DNA from: Bacillota bacterium
Lineage (GTDB): Bacteria; Bacillota; Bacilli; Paenibacillales; Paenibacillaceae
Direction of reading: 5' to 3'
NCBI GenBank assembly: GCA_023391635.1
Contig: JAEWAQ010000085.1
Coordinates: forward strand, 1-43,620
Length of the DNA: 43,620 nt
Below the pieces are notes generated by a model that ran no database searches, was not told where the DNA came from, and was given only the letters and a program-made list of their open reading frames with translations. Of the stretch, positions 24,950-33,364 are shown piece by piece (positions within the stretch are counted from its first letter, which is position 1; each line of letters begins with the position of its first letter). Position numbers and translations under genes: made by a program.

Positions 24950-25870
24950 ATGCGAATGATTCGACGAACCTGGTTCAAGCGAATGTGGCGCTATCGCATG
25001 TATTACCTGATGGCAATGCCGGGTTTGGTTTATTTTCTGGTGTACAAGTATTTCCCCATGTACGGTATGCTGATTGCTTTCAAGGATTTCAGCATCCCGG
25101 ACGGAATCTCTGCAAGTCCTTGGGCCGATCCATGGTACAAGCATTTCAAGTATTTTTACGACTCCCCCTATTTTTCGCAGCTGTTGACGAACACGATATT
25201 AATTAGTCTGTACAAGTTGTTTTGGGGAATGGCCCCTTCGATTTTGTTTGCCATCCTGTTGTTTGAATGCCGCTATTTGATCCTCAGAAGACTGAGTCAG
25301 ACGTTCAGCTATATGCCCCATTTTCTGTCATGGGTTATTATTTACGGCATTGGGCTTGTCTTTCTCTCCGAAAGCGACGGACTGGTGAATCGCTGGATAA
25401 CCGAACTCGGGTTTTCAGCCATTCCGTTCTTTACCTCTCCCGACATTTTCCGCTCTGTTCTTGTCGGGTTAAGCGTATGGAAGGACCTGGGATGGGAGGC
25501 GATCATTTATCTGGCCGCGATGACGTCGATTGCTCCCTCCCTGTATGAAGCGGCCCGCGTAGATGGTGCCAGTCGGATGAGGATGATATGGCATATTACG
25601 ATGCCCGGCATTCGTACTGTCGTCATCATGCTGTTCATTCTCAAGCTCGGTCACGTGATGGATGCCGGATTTGAACAAGTGTACATTCTGTATAATGTTA
25701 CGGTCTATCCGGTCGCGGATATTCTGGATACCTGGGTGTATCGGACGGGACTTGAGCAGCTCAATTTCAGCTTGGCGTCGGCGGTCGGTGTCTTTAAATC
25801 GATTATCGGTTTTGCTTTGGTCGTGTTTACTAACAAGTTGGCGAAGAGGTGGGGGGAAAATATATGGTAG
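24950..25870 (+). CDS. Sugar ABC importer 2, permease (LplB type)
   Basis: The protein has 306 aa and about six helices (first: YYLMAMPGLVYFLVYKYFP). It has the signature YFPMYGMLIAFKDF and the EAA loop EAARVDGASRMRMIWHITMP. The ribosome site AAGGGG lies 9 nt before ATG 24950. It overlaps the next permease gene by 7 bp. It is only distantly similar to the permease of importer 1, so the two systems are not a recent duplication and probably carry different oligosaccharides. The 136-bp gap upstream must hold its promoter, but I could not pick convincing boxes. Confidence 0.9.
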   Translation: MRMIRRTWFKRMWRYRMYYLMAMPGLVYFLVYKYFPMYGMLIAFKDFSIPDGISASPWADPWYKHFKYFYDSPYFSQLLTNTILISLYKLFWGMAPSILFAILLFECRYLILRRLSQTFSYMPHFLSWVIIYGIGLVFLSESDGLVNRWITELGFSAIPFFTSPDIFRSVLVGLSVWKDLGWEAIIYLAAMTSIAPSLYEAARVDGASRMRMIWHITMPGIRTVVIMLFILKLGHVMDAGFEQVYILYNVTVYPVADILDTWVYRTGLEQLNFSLASAVGVFKSIIGFALVVFTNKLAKRWGENIW

Positions 25871-26727
25871 CGGGCAGAGGAGATCGAATCTATCAAGCCT
25901 TCATTGCATTGTTCCTGCTTATCGTCGGCCTCATCTCGGTGTTCCCGATTCTGTACGTCGTTTCGGTGTCCATTACGCCATTCTCCGAGGTGATTAAACA
26001 TGGCGGGTTTCTCATCATCCCCAGGTCGGTTACGTTCGAGGCGTACAGGCATTTATTGACGGACCCGGCATCCTTGCTCCCCGGAGCGTTCGGCATCAGC
26101 GTGCAAGTGACTGTCATCGGGACTGTCGTCAACCTGGTCCTGAATGCGCTGCTCGCTTTTGCGCTGAGCAAGAAAGGGATGCCGCTTCGCTCCGCCATGT
26201 TGTTCTTTGTCGTCTTTACGATGTTGTTCAATGGCGGACTGATCCCGACGTATCTGATCGTGAAGTCAACGGGACTGCTCAATACGATCTGGTCGCTCAT
26301 TGTTCCCACAGCAGTCGCTGCGTTTAATGTGCTGTTGATGAAAAGCTTCTTCGAGAACTTGCCCGAAGAGTTGTTCGAATCGGCTCATCTCGACGGTGCG
26401 ACCGAATTCTCTCAATTAACGCGCATTGCGCTGCCATTATCGTTGCCGGTCATTGCGACGGTCGGCTTGTTCTACATGGTAGGGCATTGGAACGTATTCC
26501 TGCAGGCCGTCCTTTATATCAGCAATCCCGATCTGCAACCGCTGCAGGTAGTTGTCCGAAAGATGCTGCTTGCCATGCAGGAAGTCGATTCGCAACGGGC
26601 GGCAGTGCCTGCGTTGACGATGCGAATGGCTGCCATCGTGCTGGTAAGCTTGCCGGTTATCGCCGTCTATCCCTTCCTGCAGAAATACTTTACCCAGGGA
26701 ATGTTGATCGGCGCCGTGAAAGGTTGA
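25864..26727 (+). CDS. Sugar ABC importer 2, permease (YtcP/LplC type)
   Basis: The protein has 287 aa with six predicted helices (first: FIALFLLIVGLISVFPILYV). The EAA loop reads ESAHLDGATEFSQLTRIALP and the C-terminus ends in FTQGMLIGAVKG. ATG 25864 is preferred over GTG 25849 because the GAGGTGGGGGG run (25846-25856) is the ribosome site. Translation is coupled to the preceding gene by the 7-bp overlap. Confidence 0.9.
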   Translation: MVAGRGDRIYQAFIALFLLIVGLISVFPILYVVSVSITPFSEVIKHGGFLIIPRSVTFEAYRHLLTDPASLLPGAFGISVQVTVIGTVVNLVLNALLAFALSKKGMPLRSAMLFFVVFTMLFNGGLIPTYLIVKSTGLLNTIWSLIVPTAVAAFNVLLMKSFFENLPEELFESAHLDGATEFSQLTRIALPLSLPVIATVGLFYMVGHWNVFLQAVLYISNPDLQPLQVVVRKMLLAMQEVDSQRAAVPALTMRMAAIVLVSLPVIAVYPFLQKYFTQGMLIGAVKG

Positions 26728-26729
26728 AC

Positions 26730-26746
26730 AGGGCTTCAGCCCTTTT
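26730..26746 (+). terminator. Small hairpin with T-run between permease and binding-protein genes
   Basis: AGGGC (26730-26734) pairs with GCCCT (26739-26743) around TTCA, with TTT after it, 3 bp past the permease stop. It is probably a partial terminator or mRNA-processing site, at the same place in the operon as the hairpin of importer 1. Confidence 0.5.
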
Positions 26747-26776
26747 AACAATATTATCGAGAGGGGTTCATCTACG

Positions 26777-28342
26777 ATGTCCACCAAGAAGAAATGGTCG
26801 CTGCCTGTCGTTTTCCTGCTCGCATTCGCTTTATTGATTACTGCTTGCGGGTCCGGCAATGCAGTCAAGTCCGGCAGTTCGGCAAGCGCTCCCGACGGCT
26901 CGGCAGCTGCGGGTTCGGATTCTCCCGAGGGGACGGCGCAACACGGCAGCAAGCTTACGATTGAAGCCACTTATATGCATAGCCAATCCTTGCCGCAGGA
27001 AGATCCGATCAGAAATTTCATCAACGAGAAGTTCAATGTCGATTACACGGTCACCACGTATCCTTCGAATGAGGAATACGTCAATATGCTGAACGTTCGG
27101 GTGGCTTCCGGCAATGCGCCTGACATCATGTACCTGACGAAGGATCAGCTGCGGGAGTACAACAAGGCCGGCTTGCTGCTGGACTTGACTCCGCATCTGG
27201 GCAAGCTAAGCAACGTTGGACCGTTCCTTGGCACCAAAGATCCGTTCCTCACGGCAACATTCGGCGGCAAGGTAATGGCGGTTCCGCGTCTGCGCGGCAT
27301 TCCGGCCATCACCTTCTGGATGCGCCAGGATTGGCTGGACAAGGTCGGGCAATCGGTGCCGGCCAATCTGGATCAATTGTATGCGGTTCTCAAGGCGTTC
27401 ACGGAGCAAGATCCGGACGGCAACGGCAAGAATGACACATACGGAATGACCGGCGTAGGCAAGATGGATTCCTTTCTTCCGATATACGGCGCATATGGCG
27501 TCGGTTTGCCAGGTACCTTCTATTTGCAAGACGGCAAGCTGGTGAACTCGTTTTACGATCCCAATATGGTTCAGGTGCTGGAGTATATCAAGAAACTCAT
27601 ATCCGAAGGGTTAATCGAACCCGATTTCATGTCCAATACGAACGAGAACCAATCGCTGGAGAAAGTGTACCAAGGCAAGGCCGGACTGACCTACACCCAT
27701 TGGGGAACGATTACGAAGACGGATAACCAGAAGCAAATTCTGGCCGTCAATCCCAATGCGAGATGGGTGCAAGGCGGCTCGATCTCCGGACCGGGCGGAG
27801 ACTATAATTCCAACTATGATTTGGGCGGCAATTCGGGATTTCTGGCGCTTCCCAAGACGTTGGAGAAAGACCAGGAGAAGATCAACCGGGTGCTGGAGCT
27901 GATTAATTTCCTGTCCTCGACCGAAGGATCGAACCTTGTGATGTACGGTATTGAAGGGACACATTACAATATCGAGAACGGGAAAGTCGTGCCGACTCCG
28001 CTGCTCGACAAGGAAGGCGGATACTATGTGGTCCATCAAATTCTCGGACGCAAGGAGCCGGAATACTTGTACACCAAGTTCCCGAATGATGTTGAACACG
28101 TGGATTTTGCCAGCAGTCTTCCGAAGCTGGAGACGTTGAACGGCTTCGTCACGGCTCCGGAAAACTATAATCATGCCGATGCGCTGCGTTATGCGGAAGA
28201 AGAATTTGTGAAGTTCATCTATGGCCGCCGTCCGTTGACCGAGTATGACAAATTTCTGAATACGTTGGAAACGACATTCAATTACAAAGCATACCTGGAG
28301 AAAGCGGAGAAGGATCTGAAGGAAACCGGGTTAGTCAAATAG
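26777..28342 (+). CDS. Sugar ABC importer 2, solute-binding lipoprotein
   Basis: The protein has 521 aa. The lipoprotein signal ends in the lipobox LITAC (Cys at about residue 24), followed by a Ser/Ala/Gly-rich spacer to about residue 55. The mature domain shows the family loop EQDPDGNGKNDTYGMTG and DFMSNTNENQSLEKVYQGKAG, as in YtcQ/LplA-type proteins. It works with the two permeases upstream. The ribosome site GAGAGGGG precedes ATG 26777. It is followed by a hairpin and then the FAD oxidoreductase, which may be in the same transcript. Confidence 0.9.
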   Translation: MSTKKKWSLPVVFLLAFALLITACGSGNAVKSGSSASAPDGSAAAGSDSPEGTAQHGSKLTIEATYMHSQSLPQEDPIRNFINEKFNVDYTVTTYPSNEEYVNMLNVRVASGNAPDIMYLTKDQLREYNKAGLLLDLTPHLGKLSNVGPFLGTKDPFLTATFGGKVMAVPRLRGIPAITFWMRQDWLDKVGQSVPANLDQLYAVLKAFTEQDPDGNGKNDTYGMTGVGKMDSFLPIYGAYGVGLPGTFYLQDGKLVNSFYDPNMVQVLEYIKKLISEGLIEPDFMSNTNENQSLEKVYQGKAGLTYTHWGTITKTDNQKQILAVNPNARWVQGGSISGPGGDYNSNYDLGGNSGFLALPKTLEKDQEKINRVLELINFLSSTEGSNLVMYGIEGTHYNIENGKVVPTPLLDKEGGYYVVHQILGRKEPEYLYTKFPNDVEHVDFASSLPKLETLNGFVTAPENYNHADALRYAEEEFVKFIYGRRPLTEYDKFLNTLETTFNYKAYLEKAEKDLKETGLVK

Positions 28343-28358
28343 CCGAAGCCAGTCAGGG

Positions 28359-28385
28359 AAGGGGTGAATGCGTCGTTCACCCCTT
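28359..28385 (+). terminator. Strong hairpin after importer 2, possible partial terminator
   Basis: AAGGGGTGAA (28359-28368) pairs perfectly with TTCACCCCTT (28376-28385) around a 7-nt loop; only TTTG follows. It begins 17 bp after the binding-protein stop and ends 27 bp before the next start, so some read-through is likely. Confidence 0.6.
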
Positions 28386-28411
28386 TGCACAATGTCGAGG
28401 AAGGTGAGCAA

Positions 28412-30334
28412 ATGGGCAAAGCTTGCGAGGAAAGAACGCTGACCGCAGATGTATTGGTAATCGGGGGCGGGACTGCGGGCTGTTTCGCGGCGGCGGCAGC
28501 GGCTTCGGAAGGAGCAAGCGTGGTTCTGCTGGAGCAGGACTTTGCTTTGGGGGGCGCCGGTATTCGGGGATCCATCCATTTCTATTGGTACGGGTCGACA
28601 GGCGGGGCGCAGCTTCAGGTCGATCGTGCCGTCGCTGATCTGTATCCGAGCTTCGGCGCCAAGTCGGTCGGATTCCATCCCGACGCCAAGCGGACCGTCA
28701 TCAATCAAGTCATGCTCAGGGAACGAGTCGACATCCTGTTCGGCGCCATGGTGTACGAGACTTTGCGGGAAGGCGACCGCATCCAGGGAGTGCTTGCAGC
28801 AACGGAGGAAGGCCCGCTTCGCGTACATGCCGGCATCGTCATCGATGCGAGCGGGGATGGCGATGTGGCGGCGGCAGCCGGGGTTCCCTATCAGATGGGG
28901 CGGGAACGGGACGGCATTGTCCATGTTTACTCCATGGTGCCGAGAGTCGTGCTGCACGATCAGCGGGTCGACAGCATTAATTTCGACTCGGGATGGGTGG
29001 ATCCTACCGATCCATGGGACATCTCGAACGCCCTGATGGAAGGGCGCAAGCAAATCTATGACATTGCCGGACAAGGCGAATGGAAGCTTCATAACCAAGT
29101 GAAGCCGTTCGATCACCTGATCGGCATCAGTCCGCAAATTGGCATTCGTGAATCCCGACGAGTGCTCGGAGCGTATCAACTTTCGTTCGACGATTGGGTC
29201 ATGAATCGCCAGTTTGACGACCGAATCATGCGTTGCATGTCGCATTATGACAATCATGGCATCGATGTCGGCAACGAAACGCTGGTCAGTCAAATTTGGA
29301 AGCTGGTATTGCGTCTGGACATGCAGAAGATGGCTTGCGATATTCCGTTTCGAAGCATTCTGGCATCGGAAGTGAAGGGATTACTCCTCGCAGGCAGATG
29401 CATCTCGCTGGACCGGGATGCGTCGATCGGCATTCGGATGCAGCGCGACATGCAGAAGCTCGGCGAGGCGGCGGGCGTCGCGGCTGCGCAGGCGATCCGA
29501 CACGGGCAGCTTCCTGACGAGATTGATATCCGCCTTTTGCAAGCCAGACTTGTCGAACGCGGTGTTCTCAAGCCAGGGGAGCATCCCGCTGGAGTTTCCT
29601 TCCCGAATTTGCAATTCGAGAAGGGTGAGCTGGCTGGCTTGTCATTGAACACGGACATTGCTGTTCGAAATGTGGCGCGAATCGTAAACTACCTCGGCAG
29701 TGAGGACAAGGCGGAACAAGGGCGCGCGCTCTGGTGGATCATGCACATTGGCGATCCTGCCAAGGAAGCTTTGCTGCAAATATGGCACAACACAGACTCC
29801 CCGATCGCAACAAGGCGGGCAGCGCTGCAGGCGATGGCTCTTATTCGCATTAAGGAGGCGGAGCAGCCGCTCATAGAGATGCTGGCAAGCCGGCAAGATC
29901 CGGATTGGAAGCTGGCCGCCGTCTTGCTGCGTTACCTTGGCTGCAAAGATGCATGGCGTGAAGCCGTCGAATGGCTCATTTCCTTCCGATATGCAAGCAA
30001 AGATGCGCCTCTCCTCCTGCAATATTTGGGCGAGATTGCCGGGCAGCTTGCAGATGCGGACAAAGAATGGGTCATCGCGAAAGTGCATGAATGGCTGGCC
30101 AGCCCGCAGATCGGCGAAGCTTACGTCATGCCTCGCGGCCATCGAACCGTCCATTTTCGCTGGAGCCTGGAGATCGGCGCGGGAAGCTTGCTGTACGCGC
30201 TGGGGGATCGGATGACGGCGATCGATATATGGCGCGAATGTGCGAAATCCGATCGCCGATATATTCGCAATGCTGCGATCAAGGCGCTTGAGAAGGTGGA
30301 AAAAATTACCATACAGATGGAGCTTGGTTTATGA
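28412..30334 (+). CDS. FAD-dependent oxidoreductase (pfam12831 type) with helical C-terminal extension
   Basis: The protein has 640 aa. The FAD-binding Rossmann motif is VLVIGGGTAGCFAAAAAAS (16-34) with the acidic LLEQD at the end of strand 2. DASGDGDVAAAAGVPYQMG and LLLAGRCISLDRDASIGIR plus LGEAAGVAAAQAI are the typical motifs of this oxidoreductase family, often found in polysaccharide loci. From about residue 430 to 640 the sequence becomes repeat-like and helical (ALLQIWHNTDS, RRAALQAMALIRIKEAEQP, LIEMLASRQDPDWKLAAVLL), resembling HEAT repeats, an unusual addition. There is no signal peptide, so it is cytoplasmic. ATG 28412 follows GAGGAAGGTGAG. The substrate is unknown, probably a sugar or sugar acid from importer 2. 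Confidence 0.8.
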   Translation: MGKACEERTLTADVLVIGGGTAGCFAAAAAASEGASVVLLEQDFALGGAGIRGSIHFYWYGSTGGAQLQVDRAVADLYPSFGAKSVGFHPDAKRTVINQVMLRERVDILFGAMVYETLREGDRIQGVLAATEEGPLRVHAGIVIDASGDGDVAAAAGVPYQMGRERDGIVHVYSMVPRVVLHDQRVDSINFDSGWVDPTDPWDISNALMEGRKQIYDIAGQGEWKLHNQVKPFDHLIGISPQIGIRESRRVLGAYQLSFDDWVMNRQFDDRIMRCMSHYDNHGIDVGNETLVSQIWKLVLRLDMQKMACDIPFRSILASEVKGLLLAGRCISLDRDASIGIRMQRDMQKLGEAAGVAAAQAIRHGQLPDEIDIRLLQARLVERGVLKPGEHPAGVSFPNLQFEKGELAGLSLNTDIAVRNVARIVNYLGSEDKAEQGRALWWIMHIGDPAKEALLQIWHNTDSPIATRRAALQAMALIRIKEAEQPLIEMLASRQDPDWKLAAVLLRYLGCKDAWREAVEWLISFRYASKDAPLLLQYLGEIAGQLADADKEWVIAKVHEWLASPQIGEAYVMPRGHRTVHFRWSLEIGAGSLLYALGDRMTAIDIWRECAKSDRRYIRNAAIKALEKVEKITIQMELGL

Positions 30335-31158
30335 TGCAAGGTTACGATATCGGCGAATTCGATGTTATCGTTCAGGGCGGCGGGCCGCAAGGCATGTTTG
30401 AGGCAGTGCGTCAGAGACAGCGCGGTCAACGCGTCTTGTTGATTGAAAGCCGGAGCTGTCTGTTGTGGCAGATAGCCCGCGCCAAGCAGGGTGAACCCGT
30501 GATTGCAGAGGATTTCACGGATGCTGTCAGGCATTCGTTTCTGAATCAACTGGAAGCTTACAACGCCATCCGCGGCGGGAAGCTGGAACCCGGCTTCGCG
30601 GAAATTGCCGCCGATCAATGGCTGTTGTCCCAGGGAGTTCAAGTGTTGTTTATGGCCAAACTGCTGCATGCCGATCGGGGCATCGCCACGATTGCGCTGA
30701 AAGGCAAGACAGGCCAAGCGGCTGCGCAGCGAATCATCGATTGCCGAGAGTCCGTTAACTCGGGCTTTCGCATAGACGGTCAGCGGCATCCTTTCTCGAT
30801 ATGGACGCTCACGCTTCAGAATGTCCCTTTGCGGCAGCAAGAGCATTTGGAATTGACCGCTTGCAATCGCAGCTTCAAGGCAAGGCTTCGTCAAGGATTC
30901 TATGCCAGCGACACGATGGCTGATATTGCATTCCCGAACGACCATGCCTCAGGCATGCCGATCGAAGTTGAATTCGGCCAGGAAGTGACTTCGATTGTAG
31001 AAGCCATTCGCGGCCATCGCGAACAATGGTCGAAGGCGATCCTGATCCACCTGGCTGACGAGGCATGGATTCCGGAGAGGCAAGACCAGCTTGTCGATGC
31101 AGCCCCGGACCCATTCTGGCATCACATTACAGATCAATTTATCGCGTTGTTTCGGTAG
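30331..31158 (+). CDS. Short FAD-oxidoreductase-like partner protein, 275 aa
   Basis: The start ATG overlaps the preceding stop (ATGA), a hallmark of translational coupling. Residues 10-40 form a Rossmann start (FDVIVQGGGPQGMFEAVRQ, then QRVLLIESRSCLLW), but the GATGDGD-like and C-terminal FAD motifs of the big neighbour are missing, and the rest (60-275) shows no motif that I recognise. It looks like a diverged, shortened copy of the upstream protein's N-terminal part, perhaps a regulatory or structural subunit. The arginine/glutamine-rich helix (VRQRQRGQR) is odd for a nucleotide-binding helix, so FAD binding is doubtful. Confidence 0.6.
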   Translation: MMQGYDIGEFDVIVQGGGPQGMFEAVRQRQRGQRVLLIESRSCLLWQIARAKQGEPVIAEDFTDAVRHSFLNQLEAYNAIRGGKLEPGFAEIAADQWLLSQGVQVLFMAKLLHADRGIATIALKGKTGQAAAQRIIDCRESVNSGFRIDGQRHPFSIWTLTLQNVPLRQQEHLELTACNRSFKARLRQGFYASDTMADIAFPNDHASGMPIEVEFGQEVTSIVEAIRGHREQWSKAILIHLADEAWIPERQDQLVDAAPDPFWHHITDQFIALFR

Positions 31159-31166
31159 TTGCGGAT

Positions 31167-31204
31167 AACACCACACTCTTCCACGGAGCGCTGGTGTTTT
31201 TTTT
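31167..31204 (+). terminator. Terminator after the oxidoreductase pair
   Basis: AACACCA (31167-31173) pairs with TGGTGTT (31192-31198) around an 18-nt loop. The T-run extends from 31197 to 31204. Confidence 0.8.
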
Positions 31205-31229
31205 CGAAATCCGAATCTATAAATTACGA

Positions 31230-31370
31230 AGTAAGTTCAAGCAGGAGACCTGGCAAGACGCCGGGGCAGTTCCGCAGAAAGCGGAAGGGATAAGTTGGGA
31301 CCGGCAGCAGCGGGTGGGAGTTGACGGGAGAAGAGTCGAAAATCGACGTAACTCAGTTCGTGGAGCGATA
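31230..31370 (+). other. Non-coding stretch with three consecutive hairpins, unassigned RNA candidate
   Basis: No gene fits here. Three stems lie in a row: CCTGGC/GCCGGG (31249-31254 with 31260-31265), TTCCGC/GCGGAA (31270-31275 with 31281-31286) and an outer GAGTT/AACTC (31318-31322 with 31350-31354) enclosing GTCGA/TCGAC (31335-31339 with 31343-31347). Between the second and third stems is a purine-rich stretch (GGGATAAGTTGGGACC). It is a self-contained block between a terminator on each side. It could be a small RNA, a fragment of a ribozyme or retroelement RNA, or chance. The strand is uncertain. Confidence 0.35.
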
Positions 31371-31373
31371 AAG

Positions 31374-31395
31374 AGCGGGCCGACGACGGCCCGCT
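31374..31395 (-). terminator. Terminator of the Gfo/Idh-ThuA operon
   Basis: AGCGGGCC (31374-31381) pairs perfectly with GGCCCGCT (31388-31395) around a 6-nt loop. On the minus strand it lies 15 bp after the dehydrogenase stop and is followed by CTTTATC, a short T-run. Confidence 0.7.
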
Positions 31396-31410
31396 CACTG
31401 CATATTATTT

Positions 31411-32448
31411 CTACAGCCTAACCTCGCGCCCCGTCTCCGCCGATTCGTAGATCGCCGACAGGATCTTGATCATGTCGACGCCTTGGTCCGGCGTAATCGT
31501 CGGCGTCTCGCGGCCTTGCACGCAGGCGATGAAGTGCATAATGTTCGCCGTATGCTGCGGCACGCCGCCGCCCGGGAACTTCGGGTCCAGGTCGATCAAT
31601 GCACCGTCCTGTTCGGTGAAGATGCGCAATTGGTCGTTCACAAGGCTGAAGCCGCCTTCGGTACCGCGCCATTCGAGGAACTTCTTCTCGTTCTCCACGT
31701 TCGATGCCCAGCTGAATTCGATCTGCAGCACGGCGCCGTTGTCGAAGCGGATGAAACCGGCTGCCAGGTCCTCGACGTCAAACGTGCCTTCCGGAACTTT
31801 GCCCGAGGCGTCCGGCCGGTCGGCGAACTTGCGGTACGTCGCACCCGACACCGCCACCGGCTTCGGATTGCCGGCGAGCCAGATCGCCATATCGATCATA
31901 TGCACGCCCAGGTCGATCAGCGGACCGCCGCCGGACATCTGCTTCGTCGTGAACCAGCCGCCGCGCCCCGGGATGCCCCGACGGCGAATCCAGCCGCAGC
32001 GGCCCATGTACAGGTCGCCCATCTTGCCTTCCGCGATGTAGCGCTTGGCGAATTGCGCGGCTTCGCTGAAGCGGTTGTTGCGCATCGTCATGAGCAGCTT
32101 GCCCGATCTCTTGGCGGCATCCGCCATCTTCTGCGCCTCGACCGGATTAACCGCATCCGGCTTCTCGCAGAATGCGTGCTTGCCCTGCTCAAGCGCCGCG
32201 ATCGCGACTTCGGAATGGTATACGTTCGGCGTGCAGATGCCGACGATGTCGATGGACGGATCGGCGAGCAGCTCGCGATAATCGTCATATACCTTCGCAC
32301 CCGGGAAATCTTTCGCCGCAGCTTCGGCCGACGGGCGGTATGCGTCGCACAGCGCGACGATCTCGACTTCGTTCTTGACCGCGAGCCAACCCGGCAGGTG
32401 CGCGCCTTTGTAAATGCCGCCCGTGCCGACTATCCCTACTTTTAACAT
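31411..32448 (-). CDS. Gfo/Idh/MocA-family sugar dehydrogenase
   Basis: The protein has 345 aa. The NAD(P)-binding start is MLKVGIVGTGGIYKGAHLPG, then CEKPDAVNP (the family EKP motif with its catalytic Lys) and the C-terminal domain with GGGPLIDLGVHMIDMAIWL (active-site Asp and His). It oxidises or reduces a sugar or cyclitol; the substrate cannot be read from sequence. It starts 3 bp after the ThuA gene stop, with its ribosome site (AAAGGGGA) inside the end of that gene, so the two are one operon. Confidence 0.9.
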   Translation of the reverse strand: MLKVGIVGTGGIYKGAHLPGWLAVKNEVEIVALCDAYRPSAEAAAKDFPGAKVYDDYRELLADPSIDIVGICTPNVYHSEVAIAALEQGKHAFCEKPDAVNPVEAQKMADAAKRSGKLLMTMRNNRFSEAAQFAKRYIAEGKMGDLYMGRCGWIRRRGIPGRGGWFTTKQMSGGGPLIDLGVHMIDMAIWLAGNPKPVAVSGATYRKFADRPDASGKVPEGTFDVEDLAAGFIRFDNGAVLQIEFSWASNVENEKKFLEWRGTEGGFSLVNDQLRIFTEQDGALIDLDPKFPGGGVPQHTANIMHFIACVQGRETPTITPDQGVDMIKILSAIYESAETGREVRL

Positions 32449-32451
32449 CGT

Positions 32452-33189
32452 TCAGCCATTCCCCTTTATCGTTTCCAGCGGCTTGGCGTTGCCGTATACC
32501 GGGTATTCCCGCTTCGAGGGAGCAGCCCAATTGACCGCATTGGATATAATCTTGCGCACTTGCGGATTGTAATAGGTCGGATACGTCTCGTGTCCCGGGC
32601 GGAAATAGAAGATTTTGCCCGCACCGCGCGTGAAGCAGCAGCCGCTGCGGAACACTTCCCCGCCTTCGAACCAACTGACGAGCACCGTCTCGTCCGGCTG
32701 CGGAATGTCGAAGTGCTCGCCGTACATTTCCTCTTGCGCCAGCTCGATATACTCGCCGATGCCTTCCACGATCGGATGGCCCGGATTGACGACCCAGATG
32801 CGTTCTTTCTCATCGGCTTCCCGCCACTTCAGATCGCAGGACGTCCCCATGAGCTTCTTGAAAATTTTCGAAAAATGTCCCGAATGCAACACGACGAGCC
32901 CCATGCCGCGAAGCACGCGCTGATGCACCTTGTTCACGATTTCGTCCTGAACGTCGTCATGCGCCATATGGCCCCACCAGATAAGCACATCGGTGCTGTC
33001 CAGCACCGCGTCGGTCAGGCCATGCTCCGGCTCGTCCAGCGTGGCTGTCGCCACGGTGACGCCGCCGGCCGCTTCCAGACCTTCGGCGATGGCACGATGG
33101 ATGCCCTGCGGATAGACGGACGCAACTTTCTCATGCACCTTCTCATGCCGGAATTCATTCCACACGGTAACTCGAACAGCTTGACTCAT
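32452..33189 (-). CDS. ThuA-like protein (class I glutamine amidotransferase-like fold)
   Basis: The protein has 245 aa. It has VRVTVWNEFRHEK at the start, the strand-loop VLIWWGHMAHDDV and LRGMGLVVLHSGHFSKIF, and GAGKIFYFRPGHETYPTYY near the end, all typical of ThuA proteins of trehalose-utilisation-like operons. The usual catalytic Cys of glutamine amidotransferases is replaced by Ser/Gly (LHSGHF), as in other ThuA proteins. In known systems ThuA works with a Gfo/Idh partner in 3-keto-sugar metabolism, matching the next gene. ATG 33189 (GGAG 10 nt upstream) is preferred to the upstream start at 33222. It is divergent from the AraC-type regulator, its likely controller. Confidence 0.85.
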   Translation of the reverse strand: MSQAVRVTVWNEFRHEKVHEKVASVYPQGIHRAIAEGLEAAGGVTVATATLDEPEHGLTDAVLDSTDVLIWWGHMAHDDVQDEIVNKVHQRVLRGMGLVVLHSGHFSKIFKKLMGTSCDLKWREADEKERIWVVNPGHPIVEGIGEYIELAQEEMYGEHFDIPQPDETVLVSWFEGGEVFRSGCCFTRGAGKIFYFRPGHETYPTYYNPQVRKIISNAVNWAAPSKREYPVYGNAKPLETIKGNG

Positions 33190-33364
33190 GTCGTCACTCC
33201 TTCTGTTGGCCTCTTTTCCCATTCTAATGGAGACGGCGCTGTCAATCGATGGCGATTGCGATCCTTTTCTTACGGGATTCTGTCATCACTATAACCTTTG
33301 ACGGGACTATGATACAATATTTATACGCGATCCTGTTTCTGTCCGATAGGAGGAACCGGCCCTT
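33190..33364. promoter_or_regulatory. Divergent control region between ThuA operon and AraC regulator
   Basis: For the plus strand, TTGACG (33298-33303) and TATACG (33322-33327) are 18 bp apart; AGGAGG (33348-33353) is the ribosome site, 11 nt before ATG 33365. For the minus strand a perfect TTGACA exists (complement of 33240-33245), but the best -10 box (TAGAAT, complement of 33221-33226) is only 13 bp away, so that promoter would need activation, as expected for an AraC-activated gene. Confidence 0.45.
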
